Numbered from the stretch's first letter, positions 8,613 through 16,494 are shown. The stretch is 30,822 nt of DNA from Christensenella sp. UBA1385 (GCA_002305755.1 DBQV01000002.1:1-30822); one strand, 5' to 3'. The notes: generated by a model from the letters alone, not told the origin. Numbers and translations are program-made.

Positions 8613-10157
8613 TTACCTGATCATCTCCGGATTCTTCAGAAATTCGCCGGGCAGCCATACAGCGCCGGCGAAGCTCTCCGGCTGGGTCCCGTCCACATAG
8701 ATGCGCACCTTGCGGATGCCTCTGGTATCGCAGAGCGTATTGACCAGGCTGTACACAAACAGCCTTTCTTTTTGTGGATCCAGGCCGGCTGCGGCCGGCA
8801 GAAGGGATGAGGAAAGATTGACGAGCGCCGTTTCTCCGTCCTTGTCGACGCCAAGGATGCTGCCGGCGGGAGTTCCCTGCGGGAAGACAGCCTCGGTCCC
8901 CTGCACGCTGTCATAGGCCTGCGGACCGAGGGCCAGCTGCTCCAGAAGATAGCTGCGGTCATAAGCCATGCTGCAGGGGATGGGACGGTGCACGGCGGTC
9001 AGGGTGTCTCCGCCTGAAAAGTACAGCGTGCAGTCCGTCAGCAGGAAGCTGGAAAAATCCGCCCTGCGCAGCAGACCGTCTGAAAAGATAATGGCGTCGC
9101 CCGCGCCTTCATAGATGGCGCCTGGCACGATGCCCTCGATCTGCTCGTTGCCGATGCGCACTCTGATGCCCGCGAGCCTCGGGATATAGGTGGTCAGCGT
9201 ATAGGTGATGGCCGCCAGCATGACGGAACGGGGCACGCCCGCCTGCACAAAGGTATCGTTGGCCACATCCAGAAAACGCAGGCTCAGCACATAGGTGCCG
9301 TCATCGCCCTCTTCCACCGCCGGGGGCTCGGCCAAAAGAGAAATGAGGTCGGGCATCACGGGGCTTTGACGGAGCACCTGAGGGCCTGCCGAAAGCGCTT
9401 CCAGAAGGCTTGTAGCCATCTGGCGGTAGCTCTGGCCGGGGAAGCTTACCGTGCGGGCTTCGGCCAGTATGCCGCGCCCGTAGCCTGCCGGAAAAAAGAG
9501 CGTACAGACGCTTGAAAACCGCTGATATTCCATCCCCTCAAGGCTGGAACGAGTGGACAGGCTGTCCCAGAGGGCGGGAGCGTCTTCGTTGCGGGTCATC
9601 TGCATGGATCCTGCCGGAGTCAGCCCCGCCTGATCCACGCCCGGTTCCATCCCTGCCACCAGCACGTTGACATAGCGGATATCGCCCCACTGCACCAGGG
9701 TATTGGTGAGGGAGCGGCGCAGCGTGAACAGATCCTGCTTGGAGAGCAGCGAGGCGTTGCTGCCCAGATTCACCGTGGCGGTATCGCCGGAGATTTCAAG
9801 CGCCGGCTTGCCCTCCTGCAGGCGAAGCACCGCCTCGGGGAAGAGAGCGTGCGCCGTCTCGCCGCCGGGGTAGGAGAGCAGCCTGTTGACGGTTGCCTCG
9901 GCCGGGTGTTTGTCTGCGGGAACAAGTATGCGCTCGGGTACCGTGATCAGCTGGTTGTTGCCGATGGCGGGCAAATACAGCGCCACCGTTTCCGCGTACT
10001 CGCGGCTCTGGCTGTCCTCAGTCAAGGTATAGCTGTTTTCCACAGGGGGAAGGGTAAGGGAGACATCCTCGCGCAGCGGCACGGAACCTGTGCAGCCGCT
10101 CAGCAGGCTGAGTGAAGCCAGCAGGCAGAGGAAGCGAGTCAGCTTGCGTCTGTTCAT
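8613..10157 (-). CDS. Lipoprotein with three GerMN domains
   Basis: This 514-residue protein begins with a lipoprotein signal (LLSGC, lipidated Cys22). Three successive GerMN-type domains follow at about 54-171, 215-342 and 374-495. Each shows the family order: a YLP/FFP/YFSG strand, a helix with a GP or YP turn, an acid beta strand (TVNL, VLSL, LVNLS), a helix with a TL-type motif and a final V-V-G strand. GerMN domains occur in the spore protein GerM and in envelope lipoproteins of Bacillota; their exact biochemical role is unclear. The start overlaps the previous stop as ATGA, so it is translationally coupled and is the last gene of a four-gene operon. The first two domains are more diverged than the third. 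Confidence 0.82.
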   Translation of the reverse strand: MNRRKLTRFLCLLASLSLLSGCTGSVPLREDVSLTLPPVENSYTLTEDSQSREYAETVALYLPAIGNNQLITVPERILVPADKHPAEATVNRLLSYPGGETAHALFPEAVLRLQEGKPALEISGDTATVNLGSNASLLSKQDLFTLRRSLTNTLVQWGDIRYVNVLVAGMEPGVDQAGLTPAGSMQMTRNEDAPALWDSLSTRSSLEGMEYQRFSSVCTLFFPAGYGRGILAEARTVSFPGQSYRQMATSLLEALSAGPQVLRQSPVMPDLISLLAEPPAVEEGDDGTYVLSLRFLDVANDTFVQAGVPRSVMLAAITYTLTTYIPRLAGIRVRIGNEQIEGIVPGAIYEGAGDAIIFSDGLLRRADFSSFLLTDCTLYFSGGDTLTAVHRPIPCSMAYDRSYLLEQLALGPQAYDSVQGTEAVFPQGTPAGSILGVDKDGETALVNLSSSLLPAAAGLDPQKERLFVYSLVNTLCDTRGIRKVRIYVDGTQPESFAGAVWLPGEFLKNPEMIR

Positions 10158-11116
10158 TTTACCGCCTCCATCAGCCTCGCGAAGCTCTCATAGGGGATGG
10201 TGTAAACGCCCTCCCGAAGCATCAGCCGCAGGGGGCGGCGCTCGACCAGCCGCTCACTCCCATCCGGGGAGAGCAGCCTCAGGCTGACCGTCACTACAGC
10301 CGTCTGCCCGTCAAGTGACAGTGTGCCCGGGGTCACAAGAAACTCCGCTAATTTTGGCGCCTGCTCGAGCGCTGTTTTGAGATCGTAGTCGGAAGGGATG
10401 GCGGCGGGCACGCGGGCCTCGCTGCCCTTCACCAGCCGCAGGCCGGAGGTAAAGTCTCCGCTCTGCCAGCCGCTGAAAAAGACTTCGGCGCTGGCGCGGG
10501 GCGTGAGGACGTATTCCTCCTGCCTGGAAAGCGGCGGAGGCAGCGTATCGTCGTCCAGCAGATAATACCGGTTGCTGAGGCGCATGGAATTGCTCACGAT
10601 CTTCTCCTGGCGCACCAGCACCTGAATCCTTGAGTAGAGACCGCTCTCCGTCAGCGTGTTCGCCAGCGAGGCCATGGCCAGCCTGCGCCGCAGGGCGCCT
10701 TCGCCCTGGCTGTAGCCGGCGCTGAAAACGACGGCCTCATCAGAATAGCGTCCCAGCAGCGCCTCATTGAAGGTGATGAACAGAGTCTCCCCATCGACCG
10801 CCGTGCTCAGCACCTGCGTACCGGCAGGGAAGAGGGGGCTCAGCTGCGGGGAAAGAGAACCGGGGCCCTCCAGCAGGGCGCTCACCAGCGCCATTTCGTC
10901 GGGCACGGTCCTGGCCACGCTCAGTTCCCGCGTTTCCCTGGCCAGATAGCCCGTGTTGCGGTACCTGAAATAGAGCGTCGCCGAAAACTTCAGCGGACGC
11001 TCATCCTGCGCCTGCGCGCTCAGCATGCTTTGCGGGGCGATGGTCTGCGCCATGCCCACGAGAGGCGCGGTCAGCAGGCACAGTGCCAGCAGGCCCGGCA
11101 AGAAGCTCTTTTTCAT
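10154..11116 (-). CDS. Secreted GerMN-domain protein
   Basis: The 320-residue product has a signal peptide (MKKSFLPGLLALCLL, likely cut near GMA-Q at residue 23) without a lipobox cysteine. One GerMN domain lies at about 43-175 (SATLYFRYR, LLEGPGSL, LFITFNEALL, SLANTL, IQVLVRQEK). A second region at about 205-318 has alternating strands and no family I recognise. It may bind or position a peptidoglycan or spore-envelope component, by analogy with GerM only. Start ATG 11116 is preceded by GAAGGA seven bases away; a longer in-frame start at 11233 lies inside the previous gene and was rejected. It sits ten bases after the DUF6062-like stop. Confidence 0.8.
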   Translation of the reverse strand: MKKSFLPGLLALCLLTAPLVGMAQTIAPQSMLSAQAQDERPLKFSATLYFRYRNTGYLARETRELSVARTVPDEMALVSALLEGPGSLSPQLSPLFPAGTQVLSTAVDGETLFITFNEALLGRYSDEAVVFSAGYSQGEGALRRRLAMASLANTLTESGLYSRIQVLVRQEKIVSNSMRLSNRYYLLDDDTLPPPLSRQEEYVLTPRASAEVFFSGWQSGDFTSGLRLVKGSEARVPAAIPSDYDLKTALEQAPKLAEFLVTPGTLSLDGQTAVVTVSLRLLSPDGSERLVERRPLRLMLREGVYTIPYESFARLMEAVK

Positions 11117-11126
11117 AAACCGTCCT

Positions 11127-11882
11127 TCAGCTCTGTTTTTTATCCCTGCCCGGGTCTTCGCCAAGCGTCCAGCCGCGCAGCTTGTTGACCGTTCTCTCCA
11201 GCGCATCCCGGCTGTTGCCCCAGGGTTTGTCATTGTTTCGGTAGTCGAATTTCAGCGTGAACCATTCCAGCTCCTCTTCAAGCCGCCTGAGGTTCTCCCC
11301 GAGCAGCCGGCGCACCGCTGCCTGAAATTCGCTGAAGGCCGCGGCATCCAGATGCTCCGCAGCCATGTCGAGCATCAGCCCTGCATCGGGCAGGCACAGG
11401 CCCTTGGAGGCAAGAAAGGCCTGCCGAAAGGCTCCGTCCGTTTTCCACAGGTGCAGGAGGGAGTAGGCGTACTGACGCATGTTTTCATCCAGATGATCGC
11501 AGAGCACGCAGCCCCTGTGCAGCTCGCCGAGCGCGGAGGCGGGGCTGTCCTCCGCAGAGCGCAGGCCCCAAAGGCGTGCGGCCCTTCCCGTGCCCCTGCC
11601 CTGCGGCAGGCCATCAAGCTTTTCTTCCACTTCCTTGAGGCGCGACAGCATCATCAGCGCGTGGCCCAGCTTGTTCTGCCTATCCTGCAGCATGCGCTGA
11701 TGATCCCGGCAGAAGCCTTTTGCGTTGACGCGGATGCGCGTATCGGGTTCCATGACGGAGCCGCCCAGATAACGGTCCGCCAGCAGGTGTTCGCTGCGCC
11801 GCCTCAGCACGCACAGCAGGCATTCGCTGTCCTGGCGGAGGGCGTCCCAGACGGGGATGGTATCGATATGATAGCGCGGCAC
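11127..11882 (-). CDS. DUF6062-like cysteine-rich protein
   Basis: The 251-residue soluble, helix-rich protein contains three Cys/His clusters: CLLC (Cys21, Cys24), GFCRDH (Cys58, His61) and CVLCDH (Cys125, Cys128, His130). Such pairs look like zinc sites that hold a helical bundle together (inference). It resembles the DUF6062 family of Clostridia, whose function is unknown. The start codon is GTG 11882, with GAGGAG seven bases upstream and only three bases after the stop of the membrane-protein gene, so the two are co-translated. No signal peptide or membrane helix is visible, so it should be cytoplasmic even though its operon partners are at the membrane or exported. Confidence 0.75.
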   Translation of the reverse strand: MPRYHIDTIPVWDALRQDSECLLCVLRRRSEHLLADRYLGGSVMEPDTRIRVNAKGFCRDHQRMLQDRQNKLGHALMMLSRLKEVEEKLDGLPQGRGTGRAARLWGLRSAEDSPASALGELHRGCVLCDHLDENMRQYAYSLLHLWKTDGAFRQAFLASKGLCLPDAGLMLDMAAEHLDAAAFSEFQAAVRRLLGENLRRLEEELEWFTLKFDYRNNDKPWGNSRDALERTVNKLRGWTLGEDPGRDKKQS

Positions 11883-11885
11883 AGC

Positions 11886-13001
11886 TCAGCTCCTCGCCGG
11901 GGCGTCGCAGCTGGTGCAGGGGATCAGCTTGCTGTAGGGCGCTTCATCCAGCTGACTGTAATAAAAAGAATGGGTCAGCGGCCTGTAGCGCTGGTCCAGC
12001 GTGGGGCACTCGGGGTTGGCATGATATTTGACGCCGCCGTCCGGGTTGTAGTAGAGCACCAGGCTGGGGTTGGCGGTGATCTTGGGTGCGACCGTGATCA
12101 CGGGCACGTTGGTGACGGTGGCGTCCGCCACTTCCTGCTCGGAGGTCAGCGAGTTGGGGTCCACATACCATTGGTCGTTGACGCGCACCATTAAAACCTG
12201 CATCAGGTAGTTTTTGGGCGTCTGGCCGTTGCTCTTGTCCATCCGCACCTGCATGTTCACGGTGCGGGTGCTGTCGGCGTCCGAGCCGCTGACGCTCAGA
12301 AACTCAAAGCTCAGCGGCATTCTGATGCCGCGCACGAAGAACATGGCCTGCTCCGGGTTTTCCTGGCTGCTGACCCAGGAGGGGAGGGAGAGCTCCACCA
12401 TCTTCTTGAAATCGTTGTTCATCCAGGCGGACATGAACTCATCCAGCCTTTGCTGCGCCACGGAGGCGGCCCCTGGATTGGGCGTGGATTCCACCTCAAA
12501 ATCGCTGATGCTGCTCTGCTGCGCCGCCATGCCGACCAGGCCTGCGTCCGTGTTCTGGGTGAAAATGGAGGAGAGGTCACCCTCCTGCACGCCCGCGGTG
12601 GTCGTGCCGCTCTGCCGGTTGGCTGTCGGGCCGGAGGACGGGCTCATCCAGACGGCGAACAGGCAGACCAGTATCATGGCGATGTGGATCAGGCTCAGCG
12701 TCATCCGCGCATTGGGCACAAAGGCGTTCAGCAGCCACATCAGAAGCAGGCAGCCTGCGGAGATCGCCACAAAGCTGAGATACAGCGTGTTGCTCGGCAG
12801 CAGCAGCGACACCACAAACAGAAGGGGCAGCAGAATGGTCAAAAGCACCTGCAGCACAGCGAAGCTGCGCTGGCCCGCGACCGCATCCTGATAATCGCCC
12901 ACGGTGCGCGGAGGCTGCGGCTGATTGCGCTTTTTGGGCGGCGTGGCCTTCTTTACATTCTGAAGCGGCGCGCTGGAATAGCGAGAACGACTGTCGCTCA
13001 T
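11886..13001 (-). CDS. Membrane protein with extracytoplasmic domain and C-terminal His/Cys motif
   Basis: I do not recognise this 371-residue protein as a named family. It has a basic N-terminal tail, three membrane helices (about 48-69, 72-94 and 100-119) and a low-complexity linker. A domain at about 183-290 has the look of an NTF2-like or SnoaL-like fold (LDEFMSAWMNNDFKKMVEL ... NDQWYVDP). The C-terminal segment (317-366) carries KYHANPEC (His327, Cys332) and LIPCTSC (Cys362, Cys365). That H-C-C-C set resembles small metal-binding modules ending secreted or membrane proteins of Bacillota, of the YH....C ... PC..C type. With three helices the C-terminus should be outside. AAAGGAAG precedes ATG 13001. 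It is the first gene of the GerMN operon. Confidence 0.7.
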   Translation of the reverse strand: MSDSRSRYSSAPLQNVKKATPPKKRNQPQPPRTVGDYQDAVAGQRSFAVLQVLLTILLPLLFVVSLLLPSNTLYLSFVAISAGCLLLMWLLNAFVPNARMTLSLIHIAMILVCLFAVWMSPSSGPTANRQSGTTTAGVQEGDLSSIFTQNTDAGLVGMAAQQSSISDFEVESTPNPGAASVAQQRLDEFMSAWMNNDFKKMVELSLPSWVSSQENPEQAMFFVRGIRMPLSFEFLSVSGSDADSTRTVNMQVRMDKSNGQTPKNYLMQVLMVRVNDQWYVDPNSLTSEQEVADATVTNVPVITVAPKITANPSLVLYYNPDGGVKYHANPECPTLDQRYRPLTHSFYYSQLDEAPYSKLIPCTSCDAPARS

Positions 13002-13038
13002 GCAATACTTCCTTTCCCAGTTAATACCAATTCGCTTT

Positions 13039-13058
13039 GTTCATTTGGATACATGAAC
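13039..13058. repeat. Inverted repeat in the operon leader
   Basis: GTTCAT and ATGAAC flank eight bases. It lies in the roughly 95-base leader between the promoter at 13103-13130 and ATG 13001 on the minus strand, where it could form an RNA hairpin or bind a repressor. Confidence 0.4.
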
Positions 13059-13102
13059 AGAATTCATCAGTATGAGACGGCGAACGAAAGCCATCCTGTG
13101 CA

Positions 13103-13130
13103 ATTATAACATATCTTAATACATTGTAAA
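13103..13130 (-). promoter_or_regulatory. Strong extended -10 promoter of the GerMN operon
   Basis: Read on the minus strand, TTTACA (13130-13125), a 16-base spacer and a perfect TATAAT (13108-13103) preceded by TGT. It sits between the dnaX terminator and the four-gene operon starting at 13001. Confidence 0.82.
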
Positions 13131-13146
13131 TAATTTCGTCGTAATT

Positions 13147-13173
13147 GAAAAGGAAACGCGTTGCCGCGCTTCC
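13147..13173 (-). terminator. dnaX terminator with GCAA tetraloop
   Basis: On the minus strand a nine-base-pair stem (13173-13165 with 13160-13152, one G-U pair) is capped by a GNRA-type GCAA loop and followed by TTTTC. It lies 30 bases after the dnaX stop. Confidence 0.85.
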
Positions 13174-13202
13174 CCCAAATGTGCAGTTGTCTGCTCGACA
13201 CC

Positions 13203-14846
13203 TCACAGACCGGTCACGATGATGTTTTCCCGACCGAATACTTCGGAAAGCGCCTGAATGTCACGCTGTGCCTTCTCTCTGGCATCCCGCTCTGCGGAGG
13301 CATCCTGCTCGCGGATCGCTTCAAAGCGGGCGGGAACGCCGCCCACCTCGCTGAGCAGCTGCTCCACCAGCTTGCGCCTTTCCTCCGCCATCATGAAGCC
13401 GATGTAGAACTGCTTGTCAGGCGCGTAGCTCAGATAATAGCAGCCGTCCTTATAGCCGCCGTACTTGCCCTCACGCATGATGCTGTACACATTGGGCAGC
13501 TGCTTGCCCGCGCGCTCCAGCGCTTTGTTCCAGACCTCCTTGGGAGGAAGAGGGCTTTGCCCCTCAGGCTCCGCATCCGGGGGCGCCTGTTCGGTTTCCG
13601 TCGCCGCTGAAACGCCAACGGCTTCCGCCGGTTCCGGCTGCGGTTCGGGCCGGCCTTCGCGCGTTTGCATGTGCGGGGACGCTTCGGCAAGGGCTTTTTC
13701 CTCCGCTGCGGGCTGTTGCTTTTCAACAGGCTCCGCTCTTCGCGCGGGTTTCGGCGTCCGGGGCGCAGGGGAGGGGTGGTCGCTCCGTTCCCCGTCGTCC
13801 GGCAGGCAGATATTCAGCGCATAGACCTCCAGCACCGCCCGCTGCTGGGAGCTCCACCGCAGGTCTCCCTCCGCGCGGATCGCTTTTTCCAGCATCCGCG
13901 TCAGCTTTTCAAGGGAAATTTTGGAAGCCTGCTCCGCGTACTTCTGATCGGCCGCCGCGCCGGACAGCTTGGCCGCGATCAGCTGACGCAGGTGGCCAGA
14001 TAGGCTCCGGAAAAATACCTGGATGTCCTTGCCGGCGCTGTGCAGCTGGCCGATCATGCGGAAGGCCGTTTCACTTTCACCCATCCGAAGAGCATCCACA
14101 AAATCAAACATGAAACCCCGCGTCACGGTGCCCAGCGTTTCGCGCACGCGCTCTTCCGTCAGCGATCCCCGTTCGTCCAGGCACATGTCCATCAGGCTCC
14201 AGGCGTCGCGCATGCTGCCCTCGGCGGATTCCGCGATCAGGGAGAGCGCCTCCTCCTCGGCGGCAGCGCCCGGCGCGATGGCGACGCGCAGGCGGGAGAT
14301 GATATCGGGCACGGCGATGCGGCCAAAGTCAAAGCGCTGGCAGCGGGAAAGGATGGTAGCGGGTATCTTCTGCAGCTCCGTGGTTGCCAGGATGAATACC
14401 ATGTAGGCAGGTGGTTCCTCCAGCGTCTTCAGCAGGGCGTTGAAAGCCGCGTTGGAGAGCATGTGCACCTCATCGATGATGTAGATCTTGTAGCGCACGA
14501 ACTGAGGGGGATAGCTGACGCGCTCCAGCATGTCGCGGATCTCGCTCACGCCTGAGTTGCTGGCGGCATCCATCTCCACCACATCCAGCGTGGTATCGGA
14601 CAGCAGGCTCCGGCATGCCTCGCACTCAAGGCAGGGGTCTCCGTTTTGCGGGTTCATGCAGTTGATGGCCATGGAGAGGATGCGCGCGGTACTGGTCTTG
14701 CCGGTGCCGCGGCTGCCGGAAAACAGGTAGGCATGGGCAATGTGGCCCTGCGAGGCCTGGTAGCGCAGCGTCCTCACCACATTTTCCTGCCCCACCATAT
14801 CCGTAAAGGTCTTGGGACGCCAGGTTCTGTAAAGGGATTGATACAT
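13203..14846 (-). CDS. dnaX: DNA polymerase III gamma/tau subunit
   Basis: DnaX is the ATPase of the clamp loader, opening the sliding clamp and tying the replisome together. The 547-residue protein has Walker A GSRGTGKT (about 44-51) and zinc cysteines Cys63, Cys72, Cys75 and Cys78. Walker B is IYIIDEVH (121-128), sensor 1 is in ILATTE, and the SRC arginine-finger motif is at 167-169. Domain III follows, then a Pro/Ala/Glu-rich linker (about 355-425) and a short tau-type C-terminal domain. It starts three bases after the stop of the YitT-like gene (TAGAGCATG), so expression is coupled. The usual Bacillota partners ybaB and recR are not downstream: a terminator follows instead. Confidence 0.96.
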   Translation of the reverse strand: MYQSLYRTWRPKTFTDMVGQENVVRTLRYQASQGHIAHAYLFSGSRGTGKTSTARILSMAINCMNPQNGDPCLECEACRSLLSDTTLDVVEMDAASNSGVSEIRDMLERVSYPPQFVRYKIYIIDEVHMLSNAAFNALLKTLEEPPAYMVFILATTELQKIPATILSRCQRFDFGRIAVPDIISRLRVAIAPGAAAEEEALSLIAESAEGSMRDAWSLMDMCLDERGSLTEERVRETLGTVTRGFMFDFVDALRMGESETAFRMIGQLHSAGKDIQVFFRSLSGHLRQLIAAKLSGAAADQKYAEQASKISLEKLTRMLEKAIRAEGDLRWSSQQRAVLEVYALNICLPDDGERSDHPSPAPRTPKPARRAEPVEKQQPAAEEKALAEASPHMQTREGRPEPQPEPAEAVGVSAATETEQAPPDAEPEGQSPLPPKEVWNKALERAGKQLPNVYSIMREGKYGGYKDGCYYLSYAPDKQFYIGFMMAEERRKLVEQLLSEVGGVPARFEAIREQDASAERDAREKAQRDIQALSEVFGRENIIVTGL

Positions 14847-14849
14847 GCT

Positions 14850-15725
14850 CTACGCTCCGTTTTCTTCCATCAGGTTGCGAAAACCCTCGCCCAGCGTTTC
14901 GTGGGTATCGGTGATAAACACAAAGGCGTGCGGGTCCGTCTCGTGGACGATGGACTTGACGGACATCATTTCCACGCGGGTGACCACGCAGATCAGCATC
15001 TGCACCTCGGTGTTGGAAAAGCCGCCCGTGGCCTGCACCTTGGTCACGCCGCGGCCGATCTCGCTCAGCAGGCGCTGCGTCATCTCGATGCCGTTTTTGG
15101 TAATGATGTGGAAGGCCTTGTCGGTGCCGATGCCGGCCAGCACCACATCCAGCGTTTTGGAACAGCAGAAGACGCAGATCATGGCGTACATGGCCTGCTC
15201 TGCGCCCATGATGAAGCCTGCCATCAGGATCACAAGGCAGTCGATCGCCATCAAAAACACGCCCACCGTGATATAGGGGAAGCGGCGGTGCACCACCTGG
15301 GCAATCAGGTCCGTCCCGCCCGTGGTCGCCTGACCGCGCAGAATGAGCCCCAGACCGAAACCCAGCAGCGCGCCGCCAAAGAGCGAGGCGAGCAGCGGGT
15401 CGCTCGTCAGCGGGGGAAACTTCATCAGGTCGATCAGCGCCGAAAACAGCAGTGTGGCAAACAGCGTGCGGAGGACGAAGCCGCGGCCCATGCTCTTGTA
15501 GCCGATCAGGAAGAGCGGCACGTTGAGGGCCAGGCTGGTCATGCCGACAGGCAACTGGAACAGATGGTTGAGGATCGTGGCAAAGCCGGTCAGCCCGCCG
15601 GGCGCGATGGAATTGGGCACCAGAAACAAGGGGTAGACGCAGGCGCCCAGCAGGCAGCCAACAAAAATATAGGCCGATCTTTTCAGGTTCTGCCTGATGA
15701 CGGTTTCTTTTGAGTTGTCCGGCAT
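14850..15725 (-). CDS. YitT-family membrane protein (DUF161 plus DUF2179)
   Basis: The 291-residue protein has a hydrophobic N-terminal part with about five to six membrane helices between residues 18 and 200, containing SIAPGGLTGFATILNHLF and TTGGTDLIAQVV. A C-terminal cytoplasmic DUF2179 domain (about 200-285) includes GIGTDKAF, GVTKVQATGGF and PHAFVFITD. This is the YitT family, whose substrate is unknown. ATG 15725 is supported by AAGGAG five bases upstream; a longer hydrophobic N-terminal extension in frame runs through the promoter and was rejected. Its gene is transcribed into dnaX and diverges from hpf. Confidence 0.9.
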   Translation of the reverse strand: MPDNSKETVIRQNLKRSAYIFVGCLLGACVYPLFLVPNSIAPGGLTGFATILNHLFQLPVGMTSLALNVPLFLIGYKSMGRGFVLRTLFATLLFSALIDLMKFPPLTSDPLLASLFGGALLGFGLGLILRGQATTGGTDLIAQVVHRRFPYITVGVFLMAIDCLVILMAGFIMGAEQAMYAMICVFCCSKTLDVVLAGIGTDKAFHIITKNGIEMTQRLLSEIGRGVTKVQATGGFSNTEVQMLICVVTRVEMMSVKSIVHETDPHAFVFITDTHETLGEGFRNLMEENGA

Positions 15726-15782
15726 GAAGACTCCTTGACGATGATCTGTTCTCATATGATTCTCCATCACATGAACGGGTAT

Positions 15783-15791
15783 ATTATAGCA
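15783..15791 (-). promoter_or_regulatory. Extended -10 promoter for yitT-like/dnaX
   Basis: On the minus strand TGC-TATAAT (15791-15783) is a perfect extended -10 element; no good -35 is visible 16-18 bases upstream, as is usual for this promoter class. The leader to ATG 15725 is about 50 bases. Confidence 0.65.
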
Positions 15792-15812
15792 TAACCTGAT
15801 GCTGATAGATAG

Positions 15813-15840
15813 GCAGGAGAATGGCGCTTCCCTGTCGAAT
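15813..15840 (+). promoter_or_regulatory. Candidate sigma-H-type promoter for hpf
   Basis: GCAGGAGAA (15813-15821), a 12-base gap and GTCGAAT (15834-15840) fit the published sigma-H consensus RnAGGAwWW, 11-12 bases, RnnGAAT, with one mismatch in the A/T part. No sigma-A promoter is apparent for this gene. The leader to ATG 15883 would be about 35 bases. Confidence 0.5.
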
Positions 15841-15882
15841 ACTTCAGTATACAGGAACCCTGAGGAGAGGAGCATATTGACA

Positions 15883-16422
15883 ATGAAGACTACGATCACA
15901 GCAAAGAACATGGTTGTCACGCCCGGCATAACCAACAGGGTACTCAAGAAGACGCAGACCATGAGCCGCTACCTGACGCCGGATACGGAGATGTATATCC
16001 GCATGCGCCGGGAGAAGGAGATGCGAATCGTTGAGATTACCGTCCCCATGAACGGTGTAACGCTCCGCGCGGAGGCCAGCAGCGAAGATAACCTCTTCCA
16101 GTCCATCGACAAAGCGCTGGCCAAGCTGGAGCGCCAGATCCTCCGCCACCGCACCAAACTGGACAAGCGCCTGCGGCAGGATGTCAATCTGGATGAAGCC
16201 CCTGAGTTCCTGGAGCAGCTGACCCCCGAGGAAACGGGCGAGCGCAGCGTGGTGCGCGAAAAGATGTATACCGTGCGCCCCATGAGCCGGGAGGACGCCG
16301 TGCTGCAGATGGAACTGCTGGGCCACAGTTTTTTTGTGTATGTTGATCTGGACACGCAGGAGACCCACGTGCTGTACCTGAGAAAGGACGGCAACCTGGG
16401 CATTCTGGTGCCGGAAGCCTGA
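15883..16422 (+). CDS. hpf: Ribosome hibernation promoting factor, long form
   Basis: Long HPF inactivates and dimerises 70S ribosomes into 100S particles in resting cells. The 179-residue protein has the N-terminal S30AE domain (about 1-98, ending RHRTKLDKRLRQ), a linker and the C-terminal dimerisation domain (about 122-179). The latter has the signature VREKMYTVRPMSREDAVLQM, then LGHSFFVY and LYLRKDGNLGIL. ATG 15883 lies about ten bases after AGGAG; TTG 15877 would be an alternative with a shorter gap and two more residues. It is divergent from yitT/dnaX and convergent with cca, with a shared hairpin after its stop. Confidence 0.95.
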   Translation: MKTTITAKNMVVTPGITNRVLKKTQTMSRYLTPDTEMYIRMRREKEMRIVEITVPMNGVTLRAEASSEDNLFQSIDKALAKLERQILRHRTKLDKRLRQDVNLDEAPEFLEQLTPEETGERSVVREKMYTVRPMSREDAVLQMELLGHSFFVYVDLDTQETHVLYLRKDGNLGILVPEA

Positions 16423-16451
16423 TATAGATAGATGCCCGGCTTGGCCGGGAA

Positions 16452-16490
16452 AGAAGGGCCTGCCGCGGCATTTTCGCGGCAGGCCCTTCT
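16452..16490. terminator. Bidirectional hairpin between hpf and cca
   Basis: A perfect 16-base-pair stem (16452-16467 with 16475-16490) closes a seven-base loop containing TTTT. A smaller CCCGG/CCGGG hairpin precedes it. No long T-run follows on either strand (only TTT on the minus side), so it probably works as a strong two-way barrier and not as a textbook terminator. Confidence 0.75.
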
Positions 16491-16494
16491 GAAA

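Noticed and set aside
11025..12194. Plus-strand frame opposite the GerMN/DUF6062 operon
   Set aside because: It crosses gene boundaries of a well-supported minus-strand operon and has no recognisable domain.
13700..13730. Programmed frameshift site in dnaX
   Set aside because: The A-rich stretch in the linker region is too short and has no following stem like the E. coli slippery site, so I see no support for a separate gamma form.
15839..15850. Palindrome ATACTTCAGTAT in the hpf leader
   Set aside because: A five-pair stem with two-base centre cannot fold as RNA, and it is not near another copy; operator function is pure speculation.
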